DNA of 8,594 nt, from the NCBI GenBank assembly GCA_030044345.1, contig JASHVY010000120.1:1-8594 (forward strand). Direction: 5' to 3'. Within the stretch, counting starts at the first letter, position 1. Each line of letters starts with the position of its first letter. Positions 1 through 5,766 of this stretch are shown here, in pieces. The translations under genes and the position numbers were made by a program. The DNA is from Acetobacteraceae bacterium (GTDB lineage Bacteria; Pseudomonadota; Alphaproteobacteria; Acetobacterales; Acetobacteraceae). The notes below the pieces were generated by a model. It had not been told where the DNA came from. It saw only the letters and a list, made by a program, of their open reading frames with translations, and made no database searches.

Positions 1-425
1 GGCGAGCCGAAGAGATCGTACATCTCGCGGAGATACGCGGCGCCCGCGAAGATGTTGTCCCGCGGATCATAGGGATCACCGCCGAGGCCGTATTCCGATT
101 CGAGCTCCTGATAGGTGTCCGGCATCACCTGCATCAGCCCCATCGCACCGGCGGGCGAGGTGATGGGCGCGCCATCAAGATATTCCTGGCCGCCCGATTC
201 GACGTTCATGACCTCGCGAATCCACACCTGAGGCACGTCGAAGCGCTGCGAGGCCTGGGCGATATAGGGGCCCCAAGGATCCCAATAAGGTCCCGGCGGC
301 CTGTAATCGCGAGGGGCATAGGCGGCATAGCGCTCAGCCTGCTGGTGGGCGCTGAGTTGTGGGCCATGGCTGGCGCAGGCGGAGAGGAGGAGGGTGGCGA
401 GAATGGACAGTGAAAACCGTCTCAT
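1..425 (-). CDS. Lytic transglycosylase lipoprotein, SLT domain (C-terminal part missing)
   Basis: Reading leftward from an ATG at 425, the frame stays open for 141 codons and runs off the window edge, so the C-terminus is missing. The first 17 residues are a lipoprotein signal: MRR, a hydrophobic stretch and a lipobox LLSAC with Cys17 as the acylated residue. After a Pro/Tyr-rich linker, an SLT-type lysozyme-like domain begins near residue 53. It shows the catalytic glutamate in NVESGG (Glu76), the GAMGLMQVMPDTY motif (93-105) and DPYDPRDNIFAGAAYL (117-132), all hallmarks of Slt/MltC-type enzymes. Such enzymes cleave the MurNAc-GlcNAc bond of peptidoglycan, leaving 1,6-anhydromuramic acid. 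The lipobox suggests anchoring in the envelope, probably the outer membrane. A purine-rich GAGGGGAG lies about 10 bases before the ATG. It is divergent from the lipoprotein at 617. Family call is firm; the physiological role (wall turnover or assembly of an envelope machine) is open. Confidence 0.9.
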   Translation of the reverse strand, partial: MRRFSLSILATLLLSACASHGPQLSAHQQAERYAAYAPRDYRPPGPYWDPWGPYIAQASQRFDVPQVWIREVMNVESGGQEYLDGAPITSPAGAMGLMQVMPDTYQELESEYGLGGDPYDPRDNIFAGAAYLREMYDLFGS

Positions 426-616
426 ACAGCAAAGGCTCCCCTCGGCACGCGGAACAGAAAGACAACGGCCGAGCGGCCGTCATTGAGGCGGTCGGTCAGA
501 AAAACCCGCTAAGGTCTTATCCGAAGATCAACCCGACGGCAAGCTTTTGGACAGAGCGGGCGATTTGGGTGATCATCCGGTCCCTTTTCGACCCCCGTTT
601 CGGGCGGAGTCCGGCC
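426..616. other. Divergent intergenic region between two lipoprotein genes
   Basis: This 191-bp gap must hold the start signals for both the transglycosylase (minus) and the small lipoprotein (plus). It contains a perfect 6-bp hairpin, ACGGCC-GAGC-GGCCGT at 465-480, about 40 bases before the transglycosylase start. A weak sigma-70-like pair on the plus strand is TTGGAC at 547-552 with TGATCA at 570-575 (17-bp spacer); the -10 matches poorly, so this is only a guess. No short gene was seen. Confidence 0.35.
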
Positions 617-946
617 ATGAAAACCCTTCGTTTTTTCGTGTTTCTGCTGATCCTGGGCGGCTGCGCGAGCGAGCACCCCAGGCCGGCCGCCGACTCCGTC
701 CCGCCGCCGAACGTGATCTATGGAACGATTCTCGTCGCCCGCCAGGCAGAGGCGGCCCCCGGCATCCTCGCCGCGCTCGGCACTGCTCCGGGCGCGGACA
801 ATCCCGCGACCGAGTTCATCGTCCGCGAGGATGACGGGCAGGTGATCTCGGTGGTCGAGCCGGGCGGCAGCCGGCTCATGCCCGGAGAGCGGGTGATGGT
901 CCGCCAGGGCCCCGAAACCAGCCTCGCCGCCGCAACCGAGGAGTGA
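617..946 (+). CDS. Small SlyB-like envelope lipoprotein
   Basis: A 109-residue protein. The open frame extends back to 359, but the ATG at 617 is preferred: it follows a GGAG at 605-608 and begins a clean lipoprotein signal peptide (MKTLRFF, hydrophobic core, lipobox LGGC with Cys16), whereas the upstream extension is Arg-rich. The mature part has a Pro-rich spacer (about 20-33), then a compact domain: IYGTILVARQ (34-43), an Ala/Gly stretch and FIVREDDGQVISVVEP followed by LMPGERVMVRQG. The pattern of a basic-hydrophobic strand, 'DDG..ISVV' and 'PGERV' resembles the C-terminal part of SlyB/PcpY-type glycine-zipper lipoproteins, although the glycine zipper itself is not evident. Likely cell-envelope, function unknown. 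Divergent from the transglycosylase, which is another envelope lipoprotein. The gene call is good; the family resemblance is moderate. Confidence 0.8.
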   Translation: MKTLRFFVFLLILGGCASEHPRPAADSVPPPNVIYGTILVARQAEAAPGILAALGTAPGADNPATEFIVREDDGQVISVVEPGGSRLMPGERVMVRQGPETSLAAATEE

Positions 947-1246
947 GTTGCGGGAGAACGGCCGGAGCAACATCTCCGCCGTCCGCCGGCACCGCGCGCG
1001 GCAGGCCGGAAGCCGACCGAGGCGATCATCGCCGCGCGGGCATAGGCATAAAATCCAAAGGCATAAAGCCACGGAAGCGCGGCCGCCTCACCGCGCCGGC
1101 ATTACAGACGCCAGCATTACAGACGCCAGCATTACAGACGTAAGACTTTGTCGACAGAGCTGACATCATCCCGTGATGCGGCGGCCGGACGCTCTTTTGT
1201 TGAAGACGGGCTTTTGCTGAAGAGGGGCGAAAGGAGCATTCCGGCG
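947..1246. other. Non-coding gap upstream of P450 gene 1
   Basis: About 300 bases with no convincing gene; the short open frames here are low-complexity or shadows. From left to right it holds an odd-length palindrome GGCGAT-C-ATCGCC (1021-1033), a direct repeat of AGGCATAAA (1044-1052 and 1059-1067, 15 bp apart) and a 15-bp tandem repeat (1099-1140). The P450 leader contains AAAGGAG at 1230-1236. The P450 reading frame is also open upstream to a TTG at 1148, but that start has no ribosome site. No clear sigma-70 promoter and no U-tract terminator for the preceding lipoprotein gene were found. Confidence 0.5.
1099..1140. repeat. 15-bp tandem repeat, about 2.8 copies
   Basis: The unit GCATTACAGACGCCA starts at 1099, 1114 and 1129; the third copy is cut short and continues as GTAA. 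Copies are identical over the shared bases. Because the third copy is followed by GTAA, the segment 1132-1143 reads TTAC-AGAC-GTAA, an inverted repeat with 4-bp arms. It lies 100-150 bases before the P450 start. It could be a set of regulator half-sites on one face of the helix (15 bp is about 1.5 turns) or simple slippage. Confidence 0.8.
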
Positions 1247-2491
1247 ATGGCAAGAGAGATCGCTACCCTCGAGGGCGAACGGGCGAGTAAAGCCGATCCC
1301 GCCCTGGTGACGCTTTCGATCGCGGAAATCGATGAAGATCCGCATGGCGTGTTTCGCCGCTATCGGCCCCTGACGCCGTTCATCGGCCACGAAGAGGGCG
1401 GATTCATCATCCTTCGCGCGGGTGACGTGGAGCGGTTGCCGCGCGATCCGCGCCTCCGGGCGACGGAAACGGAGTTCCCCGAGATGCGTGGCATCACGGG
1501 CGGAACCCTGCTCCAACTCTTCAAGGACGGGATGTTGACCTCCAACGGTGAGACGCATCGGCGGAGACGCTCCCCCTTCACCCGGACCTTCGCGGCCAAG
1601 CTGATGACCGAGCTGCGCCCGCAGATCCGCAGCACGGCCGACGATCTCATCACGGAATGGTATGAGGAAGGCGAGGTCGATCTCGTCGATCGTTATGCGG
1701 CGCTGATCCCGGCGCGGACCATCAGCGCCATTCTGGGGCTGCCGAGGGACGATATTCCGCACTTCACGCGCATCATTTACAAGCTTTCCCGCGTTCTGAG
1801 CTTTCTTTTTCAGCCGGACGAGATTCCCGAGCTCGAGGAAGCGGCCTGCGAGCTTACAGCTTACGTGGAGGAAATCCTGGACGAGCGGCGCCGCAAGCCG
1901 AGGGAGGATTTCCTTTCCGCCTTCGCAACATCGGCCGAAGAGGCGGGCGAACTCACGCCGTTTGAAATCATTACCCAGATCGTGGCGCTCATCCTCGGCG
2001 GGACGGACACGACCCGCGTCGCGGCCGCGATGCAGGTGGCCCTTCTTCTCCAGGATCGGCAGCAATGGGACGCGGTTTGCCAGGACCCGACCCTCGTTCC
2101 CGGCGCGGTTTCGGAGGCGCTGCGCTATGAGCCGAGTGTCGGGGGAATCGGCCGGATCACGCTGGAAGAGATCGATCTCGATGGACGGGTTCTTCCTGCC
2201 GGCTCATTCGCGATGCTCTCCTCGATGTCGGCCATGCGCGATGAACGCGTCTATGCGCGGCCGGACGCCTTCGACATCCATCGCACCGACCATCCGCGCC
2301 TGCACCCGGTTTTCGGCGGCGGGGTGCACCGGTGCATCGGGGAAGTGCTGACGCGGATCGAGCTCGAGGAAGGGCTTGCCGTTCTCGCCCACCGGATCCC
2401 TCAGCTTCAGCTTGCAGGCGATCCGCCGGTTCTGCAGGGGCATTTCGCCATTCGGCGGATCGGTCAGATGCGTGTGGCCTGGCAGAAGTGA
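1247..2491 (+). CDS. Cytochrome P450 (paralogue 1)
   Basis: A 414-residue soluble bacterial P450, the usual length for the family and lacking a membrane anchor. Diagnostic motifs are all present: the I-helix oxygen-activation motif GGTDT (251-255, acid Asp254 and alcohol Thr255), the K-helix E290-x-x-R293 in EALRYEP, and the heme loop F356-GGGVHR-C363-IG, with Cys363 as the thiolate ligand. It is expected to be a cytoplasmic mono-oxygenase fed by a ferredoxin and ferredoxin reductase, neither of which lies in the window. The substrate cannot be inferred. The ATG at 1247 was chosen because AAAGGAG sits 10 bases upstream, and the same AAGGAG-to-ATG spacing occurs before the paralogue at 5767. 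The frame also opens to a TTG at 1148 without a ribosome site. The gene ends 51 bases from the convergent TRIC gene. Paralogy with the gene at 5767 is gapless over nearly the whole length, about 70 % identical by eye. Confidence 0.95.
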   Translation: MAREIATLEGERASKADPALVTLSIAEIDEDPHGVFRRYRPLTPFIGHEEGGFIILRAGDVERLPRDPRLRATETEFPEMRGITGGTLLQLFKDGMLTSNGETHRRRRSPFTRTFAAKLMTELRPQIRSTADDLITEWYEEGEVDLVDRYAALIPARTISAILGLPRDDIPHFTRIIYKLSRVLSFLFQPDEIPELEEAACELTAYVEEILDERRRKPREDFLSAFATSAEEAGELTPFEIITQIVALILGGTDTTRVAAAMQVALLLQDRQQWDAVCQDPTLVPGAVSEALRYEPSVGGIGRITLEEIDLDGRVLPAGSFAMLSSMSAMRDERVYARPDAFDIHRTDHPRLHPVFGGGVHRCIGEVLTRIELEEGLAVLAHRIPQLQLAGDPPVLQGHFAIRRIGQMRVAWQK

Positions 2492-2542
2492 GCCGGTGCG
2501 GCCTGTGGTTTCGATTCTTATTCGGAACGATATGGGCCGCGC

Positions 2543-3199
2543 TCAGGAAGCCCGCCGTTTCGTCACGATCATCGGTTCTCCCGCGACACCCAAGCGCACC
2601 CTGAAGAGAATGGCGGCGCCACGGATTGCGAAGGCAATGGCGAAGGCGGTGAAGTCGGCAAGCGGCCCGGAAAGCCCATAGCGCCAAAGCGCGGCGCAGG
2701 ATGCCGCGCCGGCCAGGGCGGCGGTGGCATAGATTTCGCCGGTGAGGATCATCGGGCGCGTTCCTGTCAGCAGGTCCCGGATGACGCCGCCGCCGGTGGC
2801 GGTGAGCATGCCCAGGAAGGCGGCGACGATGATCGGCGCCCCGGCGTGCAGGGCGACATGAACGCCGGTGACGGAGAAGGCGGCAAGGCCGAGCGCATCC
2901 GCCCAGACGGCCGCATCCGCATGCGCAAGATCGATGCGCCGGACGAAATAGGTTGCGAAGGCGGCGACGGCGCAGAGGACGAGCTCGTCCGGGTTCTGCA
3001 CCCACCAGACGGCATGACCGAGAAGAATATCCCGCATCGTGCCGCCCCCGATGCCGGTGACGATGCCGATGAGGACGATGCCGAGCACATCCATGCGGTT
3101 ATGCGCCGCGGCCAGCGCGCCGCTGACGGCGAAGACGATATCCCCGAAATACATGAGGACGGTGATGACCGGGCTGAGATCATCGACGGGCATGTGCAT
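2543..3199 (-). CDS. TRIC/UPF0126 family seven-helix membrane protein (YicG-like)
   Basis: A 218-residue, strongly hydrophobic protein with the internal duplication typical of the prokaryotic TRIC (UPF0126/YicG) family. Repeat one contains GDIVFAVSGALAA (19-31) and GIGGGTMRDILLG (49-61); repeat two contains GMLTATGGGVIRDLLTG (130-146). The paired GGG-x-x-RD motifs (GGG 51-53 with Arg56-Asp57, GGG 136-138 with Arg141-Asp142) are the family signature and in TRIC structures line the pore. About seven inner-membrane helices are expected, ending in a basic tail (TKRRAS). TRIC homologues form trimeric monovalent-cation channels, but the physiological role in bacteria is uncertain. The start is the ATG at 3199; an ATG two codons later is equally possible, as no strong ribosome site discriminates. 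It lies 178 bp downstream of mocR on the same strand, convergent with P450 gene 1. Nothing in its sequence ties it to the P450s. Confidence 0.93.
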   Translation of the reverse strand: MHMPVDDLSPVITVLMYFGDIVFAVSGALAAAHNRMDVLGIVLIGIVTGIGGGTMRDILLGHAVWWVQNPDELVLCAVAAFATYFVRRIDLAHADAAVWADALGLAAFSVTGVHVALHAGAPIIVAAFLGMLTATGGGVIRDLLTGTRPMILTGEIYATAALAGAASCAALWRYGLSGPLADFTAFAIAFAIRGAAILFRVRLGVAGEPMIVTKRRAS

Positions 3200-3335
3200 C
3201 GAGTGGGTTCCGGATCCGGATATGCCCGGGGCGGGTGCGAAGCCCGATACGGCACCGAATTCATCCTAAGGGGCGGCGCATCGCGGGGCAAGGCTCCGTC
3301 CCTCAACGGAATCCTTGCGGATGGGCGGGGCCGCC

Positions 3336-3353
3336 ACGGCGGGAATGCGCCGT
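3336..3353. terminator. Hairpin between mocR and the TRIC gene
   Basis: A perfect 6-bp stem, ACGGCG-GGAATG-CGCCGT, followed on the plus strand by TTTT (3353-3356). It begins 25 bases after the mocR stop. The U-tract is on the plus side, so it would end antisense transcription more readily than mocR transcription. The stem is short and the call is weak. Confidence 0.25.
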
Positions 3354-3377
3354 TTTCCTACGGATGATCGGAGATCG

Positions 3378-4784
3378 TCACCCCTCCGCACGGGCTGTGA
3401 GCCGCCTGAGAGCGTTCTGCACGCGCGTGTCCTCGCAGACGGCGAGATTGAACCGCATCCATGGCGAGCGGCCGAGATGCGGGCGGAAGACCGTGCCGGG
3501 GGCGAGCATGATTCCCCCACGCTGCGCGGATTCGGCCAGCTCCAGCGAATCCTCGATATGCGGGAAGCGCGCCCAGGCGAACATGCCGTCCGCGGGTTCT
3601 GCGAACAATTCCAGGCCGATATGCTCGAAGGCGCGCACGACATCGAGGCGCGCTTCGCCGAGGCGTTGATGCAGGCGCGCGAGATATTTGCGGTAATGGC
3701 CATCGACCAGCATCAGATAGATGAGCCGCTCCGTGAATTGGGAGGTGGTGATGCTGGTGAGCATCTTGATATCGGCGAGCTCGCTCGCGATGTCCTCGGC
3801 GCAGGCGATGAAGCCGACGCGCAGGCTTCCCGAGAGGGTCTTGGAGAAGCTGCGCGCATAGATCACGCGGGTAAGCTGATCGAGCGTCGCGAGCCGAGGC
3901 GTCGGCCTCACTTGCAGGTCGCAGAAAATATCGTCTTCCACGACAATGAAATCATATCGCTCGGCGGCTTGCAGAACCTTGAAGGCGATATGCGGGCTCA
4001 TGTCGGTTCCGGTCGGGTTCTGCATCACCGACTGGGTGAAATAGACCTTCGGGTGGTGTGACGCGGCCAGAGACTCGAGCGTGGCGATGTCCGGCCCATC
4101 AGGATTGCGCGGCACCGCCAGCATCTCCACGCCTTGCAGGCGCAGATTGCCGAACATGTTGTAGTAGCCGGGATCATCCACGAGCGCCGCATCACCCGGC
4201 CTGAGCAGGTAGCGCATGATGAGCTCGAGCGCCTGGCTGGTTCCCCCGGTCAGCAGGATCTGGCCGGGATGCACGGTGATGCCGAGCCCGCCCAGCATCA
4301 GGGCAAGGTGCTCGCGCAAGGGCAGATAGCCGAACGGATTTCCATATTCGAGCAGGCAGGTGCCGTTCTTGCGCGCGAGCACGTTCAGGTTCTGCCGGAT
4401 GCCGCCTTCATCGAGCCACGTGTTCGGCAGCCACGGGCCACCCGCGAGGACAGTGTTTTCGCCGGCCTCGAGCACGCGGCGGATGAGCCAGACCAGTTGC
4501 TCGTTGCGCTTGTGATGGTCGGACGGCCCTGGATGGGCGGCCGGCGCAGGCGCGACATAGAAGCCGGCGCCACGGCGCGAGTGCACATAGCCCATGGCTA
4601 CCAGACGGTCATAGGCCTCGACCACAGTGAAGCGGCTGACCTTGTAGCTTTCGGCGAAGCTCCGGATGGAGGGCAGCCTGGCGCCCGGGCGCAGAAGCCG
4701 GTCTTCGATCTGCCGCCTGATGCCGGACACGATCTGCTCGGCGAGAGGCTGGCCGCTTCCCTGGCTGACAGTGAGGGAGAGCAT
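3378..4784 (-). CDS. MocR-type regulator (GntR winged helix fused to aminotransferase-like domain)
   Basis: A 468-residue two-domain protein. Residues 1-75 are a GntR winged helix: PLAEQIVSGIRRQI, then RPGARLPSIRSFAESYKVSRFTVVEAYDRL and the wing RRGAGFYV. After a Pro-rich linker, residues from about 95 are a fold-type-I aminotransferase domain. Visible are NPFGYLPLREHL (149-160), TGGTSQALE (179-187), the cofactor Asn256 in NPTG, VEDD (282-285), the PLP Schiff-base Lys315 in SFSKTLSG and the carboxylate-binding Arg444 in WMRFNLA. All key PLP residues are present, so it should bind PLP; MocR proteins use this to sense a ligand, not usually as an enzyme. The ATG at 4784 starts exactly at the conserved MLSLTV edge of the domain. 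A TTG at 4847 would add 21 residues without a ribosome site. Divergent from the tautomerase gene, its likely target, with probable autoregulation. The ligand is unknown (amino acid, amine or vitamin B6 types are known for the family). Confidence 0.93.
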   Translation of the reverse strand: MLSLTVSQGSGQPLAEQIVSGIRRQIEDRLLRPGARLPSIRSFAESYKVSRFTVVEAYDRLVAMGYVHSRRGAGFYVAPAPAAHPGPSDHHKRNEQLVWLIRRVLEAGENTVLAGGPWLPNTWLDEGGIRQNLNVLARKNGTCLLEYGNPFGYLPLREHLALMLGGLGITVHPGQILLTGGTSQALELIMRYLLRPGDAALVDDPGYYNMFGNLRLQGVEMLAVPRNPDGPDIATLESLAASHHPKVYFTQSVMQNPTGTDMSPHIAFKVLQAAERYDFIVVEDDIFCDLQVRPTPRLATLDQLTRVIYARSFSKTLSGSLRVGFIACAEDIASELADIKMLTSITTSQFTERLIYLMLVDGHYRKYLARLHQRLGEARLDVVRAFEHIGLELFAEPADGMFAWARFPHIEDSLELAESAQRGGIMLAPGTVFRPHLGRSPWMRFNLAVCEDTRVQNALRRLTARAEG

Positions 4785-4809
4785 GGAGGTTTTCCGGTTT
4801 CCTGTCGAT

Positions 4810-4829
4810 TGGCCCGTTATCGGGACCAG
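4810..4829. promoter_or_regulatory. Candidate MocR operator (near-palindrome)
   Basis: Plus strand: TGG-CCCG-TTAT-CGGG-ACCA. The core CCCG/CGGG is a perfect inverted repeat around TTAT, and the TGG/CCA flanks match if one base is bulged. It sits 26-45 bases before the mocR ATG, where a repressor or autoregulator would act. TGGACC/GGTCC-like half-sites have been described for several MocR regulators, so this fits, but the assignment is inference. Confidence 0.4.
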
Positions 4830-4854
4830 TACAGTCTCGGCGCTCAATGACGAA

Positions 4855-4870
4855 ACTGTCTATTACTGTC
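4855..4870. promoter_or_regulatory. Direct repeat ACTGTC, 10 bp apart
   Basis: ACTGTC occurs at 4855-4860 and again at 4865-4870, exactly one helical turn apart. An inverted relative, GGACCAGT, overlaps the palindrome at 4823-4830 and is followed by ACAGTC. Regularly spaced direct repeats in a divergent regulator-target gap are typical of MocR binding sites. No mapped promoter supports this here. Confidence 0.35.
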
Positions 4871-5077
4871 CTTTCAAGTGTCTGGCACCATGCTGCGCGT
4901 GTCAAGCGGAAGTGACTGGTGCCCGCTTTCATGGAAAGCCGGCTCATAGCTCTTCGTCCGAGTGCCCGGTTCACGCGGCGAAAACTGCCCGCTCCGCGAG
5001 CAACTTTTCTCTGCGATCGGGCACGAGCGGCCGACTTCCCCGAGCGCACGACCCACAGGACAAGAAAGGAAAAAACG

Positions 5078-5302
5078 ATGCCTCTCATTCAGGTTCGCGT
5101 CATCAAGGATGTCTTCGACAAGGAGCAGAAGCACGCGATCATCAGCAAGCTGACCGATGCCATGGTCTCGATCGAGGGGGAGAATCTGCGTGGCATCACC
5201 TGGTGCGTGATCGAGGAGGTGGAAAGCGGAGACTGGGGGATCGGCGGCAAGGCCCTGACCACCGCCGACGCGCTTGCCGTGGCACGCGGGAAAGCCGCCT
5301 GA
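5078..5302 (+). CDS. 4-oxalocrotonate-tautomerase-like protein (tautomerase family)
   Basis: A 74-residue protein beginning Met-Pro-Leu-Ile-Gln. The ATG at 5078 was chosen because AAAGGA (5065-5070) lies 7 bases upstream and because removal of Met exposes the catalytic N-terminal Pro that defines the superfamily. The core shows the beta-alpha-beta fold: strand PLIQVRVI, a helix with KEQKHAIISKLTDAMVSI, a second strand TWCVIEEV and the turn GDWGIGG (51-57), matching FGIGG of 4-OT. Classic 4-OT is about 62 residues; the extra length is a C-terminal tail. Aligned with 4-OT, Arg11 and Arg39, which bind the dicarboxylate, are replaced by Val and Trp, so true 4-oxalocrotonate isomerisation is unlikely. 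It probably acts as a cytoplasmic oligomer on an unknown keto-enol or related substrate. Divergent from mocR. A hairpin follows 6 bases after the stop, so it may be a single-gene transcript. Confidence 0.92.
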   Translation: MPLIQVRVIKDVFDKEQKHAIISKLTDAMVSIEGENLRGITWCVIEEVESGDWGIGGKALTTADALAVARGKAA

Positions 5303-5308
5303 CCGGAA

Positions 5309-5331
5309 CGTGATGATCTGAAATCATCACG
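5309..5331 (+). terminator. Perfect 9-bp hairpin just after the tautomerase gene
   Basis: CGTGATGAT-CTGAA-ATCATCACG is a perfect inverted repeat with a 5-base loop, beginning 6 bases after the stop codon. No U-tract follows (CTCGAACAC), so it may act with the next hairpin as a two-part terminator or protect the 3' end of the mRNA. Confidence 0.45.
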
Positions 5332-5338
5332 CTCGAAC

Positions 5339-5374
5339 ACGCCGGCTCGCCTGCTTCGGCGGGGGAGCCGGCGT
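5339..5374 (+). terminator. Strong GC-rich hairpin with cUUCGg tetraloop
   Basis: The outer stem ACGCCGGCTC/GAGCCGGCGT (10 bp) and inner stem CCTGC/GCGGG are separated by one G-G mismatch and capped by a UUCG loop closed by C-G, the most stable RNA tetraloop class. It lies 36 bases after the tautomerase stop. The downstream sequence CCGATTCCTCC is only modestly T-rich. It is the best terminator candidate in the window. Confidence 0.55.
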
Positions 5375-5474
5375 CCGATTCCTCCGGCCGCGCAGGAAAG
5401 ACGTGCCGGACCGCGGGCGCCGAATGGAAGGATTTGCCTGAGGATCTCCGGACCCCGGCCTGCCACATGAGAAT

Positions 5475-5488
5475 GGCAATCTATTGCC
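5475..5488. promoter_or_regulatory. 14-bp palindrome GGCAAT-CT-ATTGCC
   Basis: Perfect 6-bp arms around CT, with AA/TT matching again outside one mismatch (AAT...GTT). It is too tightly looped for an RNA hairpin, so a DNA-binding dimer site is the more natural reading. It lies about 280 bp before P450 gene 2. The regulator is unknown. Confidence 0.35.
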
Positions 5489-5543
5489 GTTCCGGAGGAT
5501 GGGTGATTTTCCGAACCTCGCCTGCTGCCGATATATGCCCAGA

Positions 5544-5579
5544 GAACCAGGGAAGATTCTGGAACCAGGGAAGACTCCG
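5544..5579. repeat. 18-bp tandem direct repeat (two copies)
   Basis: GAACCAGGGAAGATTCTG at 5544-5561 is followed directly by GAACCAGGGAAGACTCCG at 5562-5579; 16 of 18 bases match and both differences are T/C. It lies about 190 bp before P450 gene 2. It could be duplicated regulator sites or a recent slippage product. Confidence 0.8.
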
Positions 5580-5766
5580 GAAATCGTTCGGCGGGTTCTG
5601 AAAAATTGAGATTCCGACGCCGGCCCTGATCGGCGCCGCGGTGAACGGTTCCAAACATTTTCCCGGCGAGAGCGGAGCACCCTCTTCGGATGTCGAAATT
5701 TCTGATATCCTGCTGCGGGAACGTCTATCTCTCCAGATGAGACAGAGACCAAGGAGCGCCTGCGTG

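Larger units (their letters stand above)
5303..5766. other. 464-bp non-coding gap between tautomerase and P450 gene 2
   Basis: No convincing gene was found on either strand. In order it holds two consecutive hairpins (5309-5331, 5339-5374), a GC-rich stretch, a 14-bp palindrome (5475-5488), an 18-bp tandem repeat (5544-5579) and the P450 leader with AAGGAG at 5751-5756. The P450 frame is open upstream to a GTG at 5641, but no ribosome site precedes that start. The gap is long enough for P450 gene 2 to have its own promoter, but no good sigma-70 or sigma-54 match was recognised. Confidence 0.5.

Noticed and set aside
1021..1033. GGCGAT-C-ATCGCC as an RNA hairpin or terminator
   Set aside because: A one-base loop cannot form in RNA and no U-tract follows; it is noted only as a possible DNA-binding palindrome.
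943..1163. Two short plus-strand frames whose ends encode repeats such as PALQT and ASITD
   Set aside because: The peptide repeats simply reflect the 15-bp DNA repeat read in different frames; neither frame has a ribosome site or a recognisable protein.
1166..2065. Long antisense open frame over P450 gene 1 (and a similar one at 5950-7005 over gene 2)
   Set aside because: Both mirror the conserved P450 codons; similarity between the two antisense frames follows from paralogy of the sense genes and does not show coding.
2846..3367. Plus-strand frame across the TRIC gene, rich in Asp, Glu and Gly
   Set aside because: The opposite frame has the GGGxxRD repeats and membrane helices of TRIC; this one shows no domain.
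3921..3935. Phe287 in mocR where aminotransferases often have the PLP-contacting Tyr after the DD pair
   Set aside because: MocR-type proteins frequently carry Phe in this position as far as I recall, so it is not good evidence of a lost PLP site.
3378..4847. Start of mocR at a TTG (4847), adding 21 residues
   Set aside because: There is no ribosome site, the extra residues do not belong to the GntR domain, and this start would place the candidate operator inside the gene.
4883..4896. TGGCAC followed by CTGC, resembling a sigma-54 promoter before the tautomerase gene
   Set aside because: The distance between the GG and GC elements is off by one base, which sigma-54 does not normally tolerate, and no sigma-54 activator is nearby.
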